Shown: positions 12,880 through 12,913 of the stretch, piece after piece
Layout of the letters: every line of letters starts with the position of its first letter
Numbering within the stretch: position 1 is the first letter of the stretch
From: CAYGWP01 sp964353455
Lineage (GTDB): Bacteria; Planctomycetota; Phycisphaerae; FEN-1346
Length of the DNA stretch: 12,913 nucleotides
Assembly: GCA_964353455.1 (NCBI GenBank)
Contig: CAYGWP010000207.1
Coordinates: 1 to 12,913 of the forward strand
Reading direction: 5' to 3'
Translations under genes and position numbers: made by a program
Notes under the pieces: generated by a model
Told to the model about the DNA's origin: nothing
What the model saw: only the letters and a program-made list of their open reading frames with translations
The model's database searches: none

Positions 12880-12913
12880 GTACGTGTTTAGCGCTGTCAT
12901 TCTGAGGCCCCGT

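Overview
The window is GC-rich bacterial DNA. Its coding is dense, several adjacent genes share start/stop overlaps, and it contains many short dispersed palindromic repeats, some lying inside protein-coding genes. That combination, with the protein types present, suggests an uncultured planctomycete-like bacterium (Planctomycetota or a relative). No rRNA or other taxonomic marker is present, so this is an inference.

Layout, left to right. Bases 1-241 hold the N-terminal end of an IS701-type transposase that runs off the window. Bases 242-934 are a repeat-rich junkyard: a 21-bp tandem duplication, the first 15 codons of a REP-associated (RAYT/Y1) transposase, and a 142-bp MITE-like element. 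Bases 935 to about 5916 are a minus-strand operon for a CUT1-type carbohydrate ABC importer: a secreted TPR protein, a membrane-anchored solute-binding protein and two permeases, with 4-base start/stop overlaps at all three junctions. No ATPase is encoded here. Bases 6171-9564 are a second minus-strand group: a secreted eight-bladed PQQ-type beta-propeller, a GyrI-like small-molecule-binding protein and a degraded alpha/beta-hydrolase (esterase). On the plus strand follow a secreted GH63-like glycoside hydrolase (9812-11596) and a 2-hydroxyacyl-CoA dehydratase (HgdB/BcrC-type) protein (11776-12777). The importer, glycosidase and esterase together suggest polysaccharide or oligosaccharide use; the substrate cannot be read from sequence.

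The most unusual signal is the repeat population. At least eight families of 14-92 bp repeats, mostly palindromic, occur two or more times here or recur with a recognisable hairpin, often in opposite orientations. Several sit inside genes. Deleting a 26-bp palindrome exactly restores the frame of the TPR gene. The esterase gene carries six copies from four families, with its frame broken at two of them. A 41-bp element lies in frame in both the GyrI-like gene and the esterase, read from opposite strands, so one DNA module gives two different peptides. This resembles Rickettsia palindromic elements and REP/RAYT systems, but with several families acting in one place.
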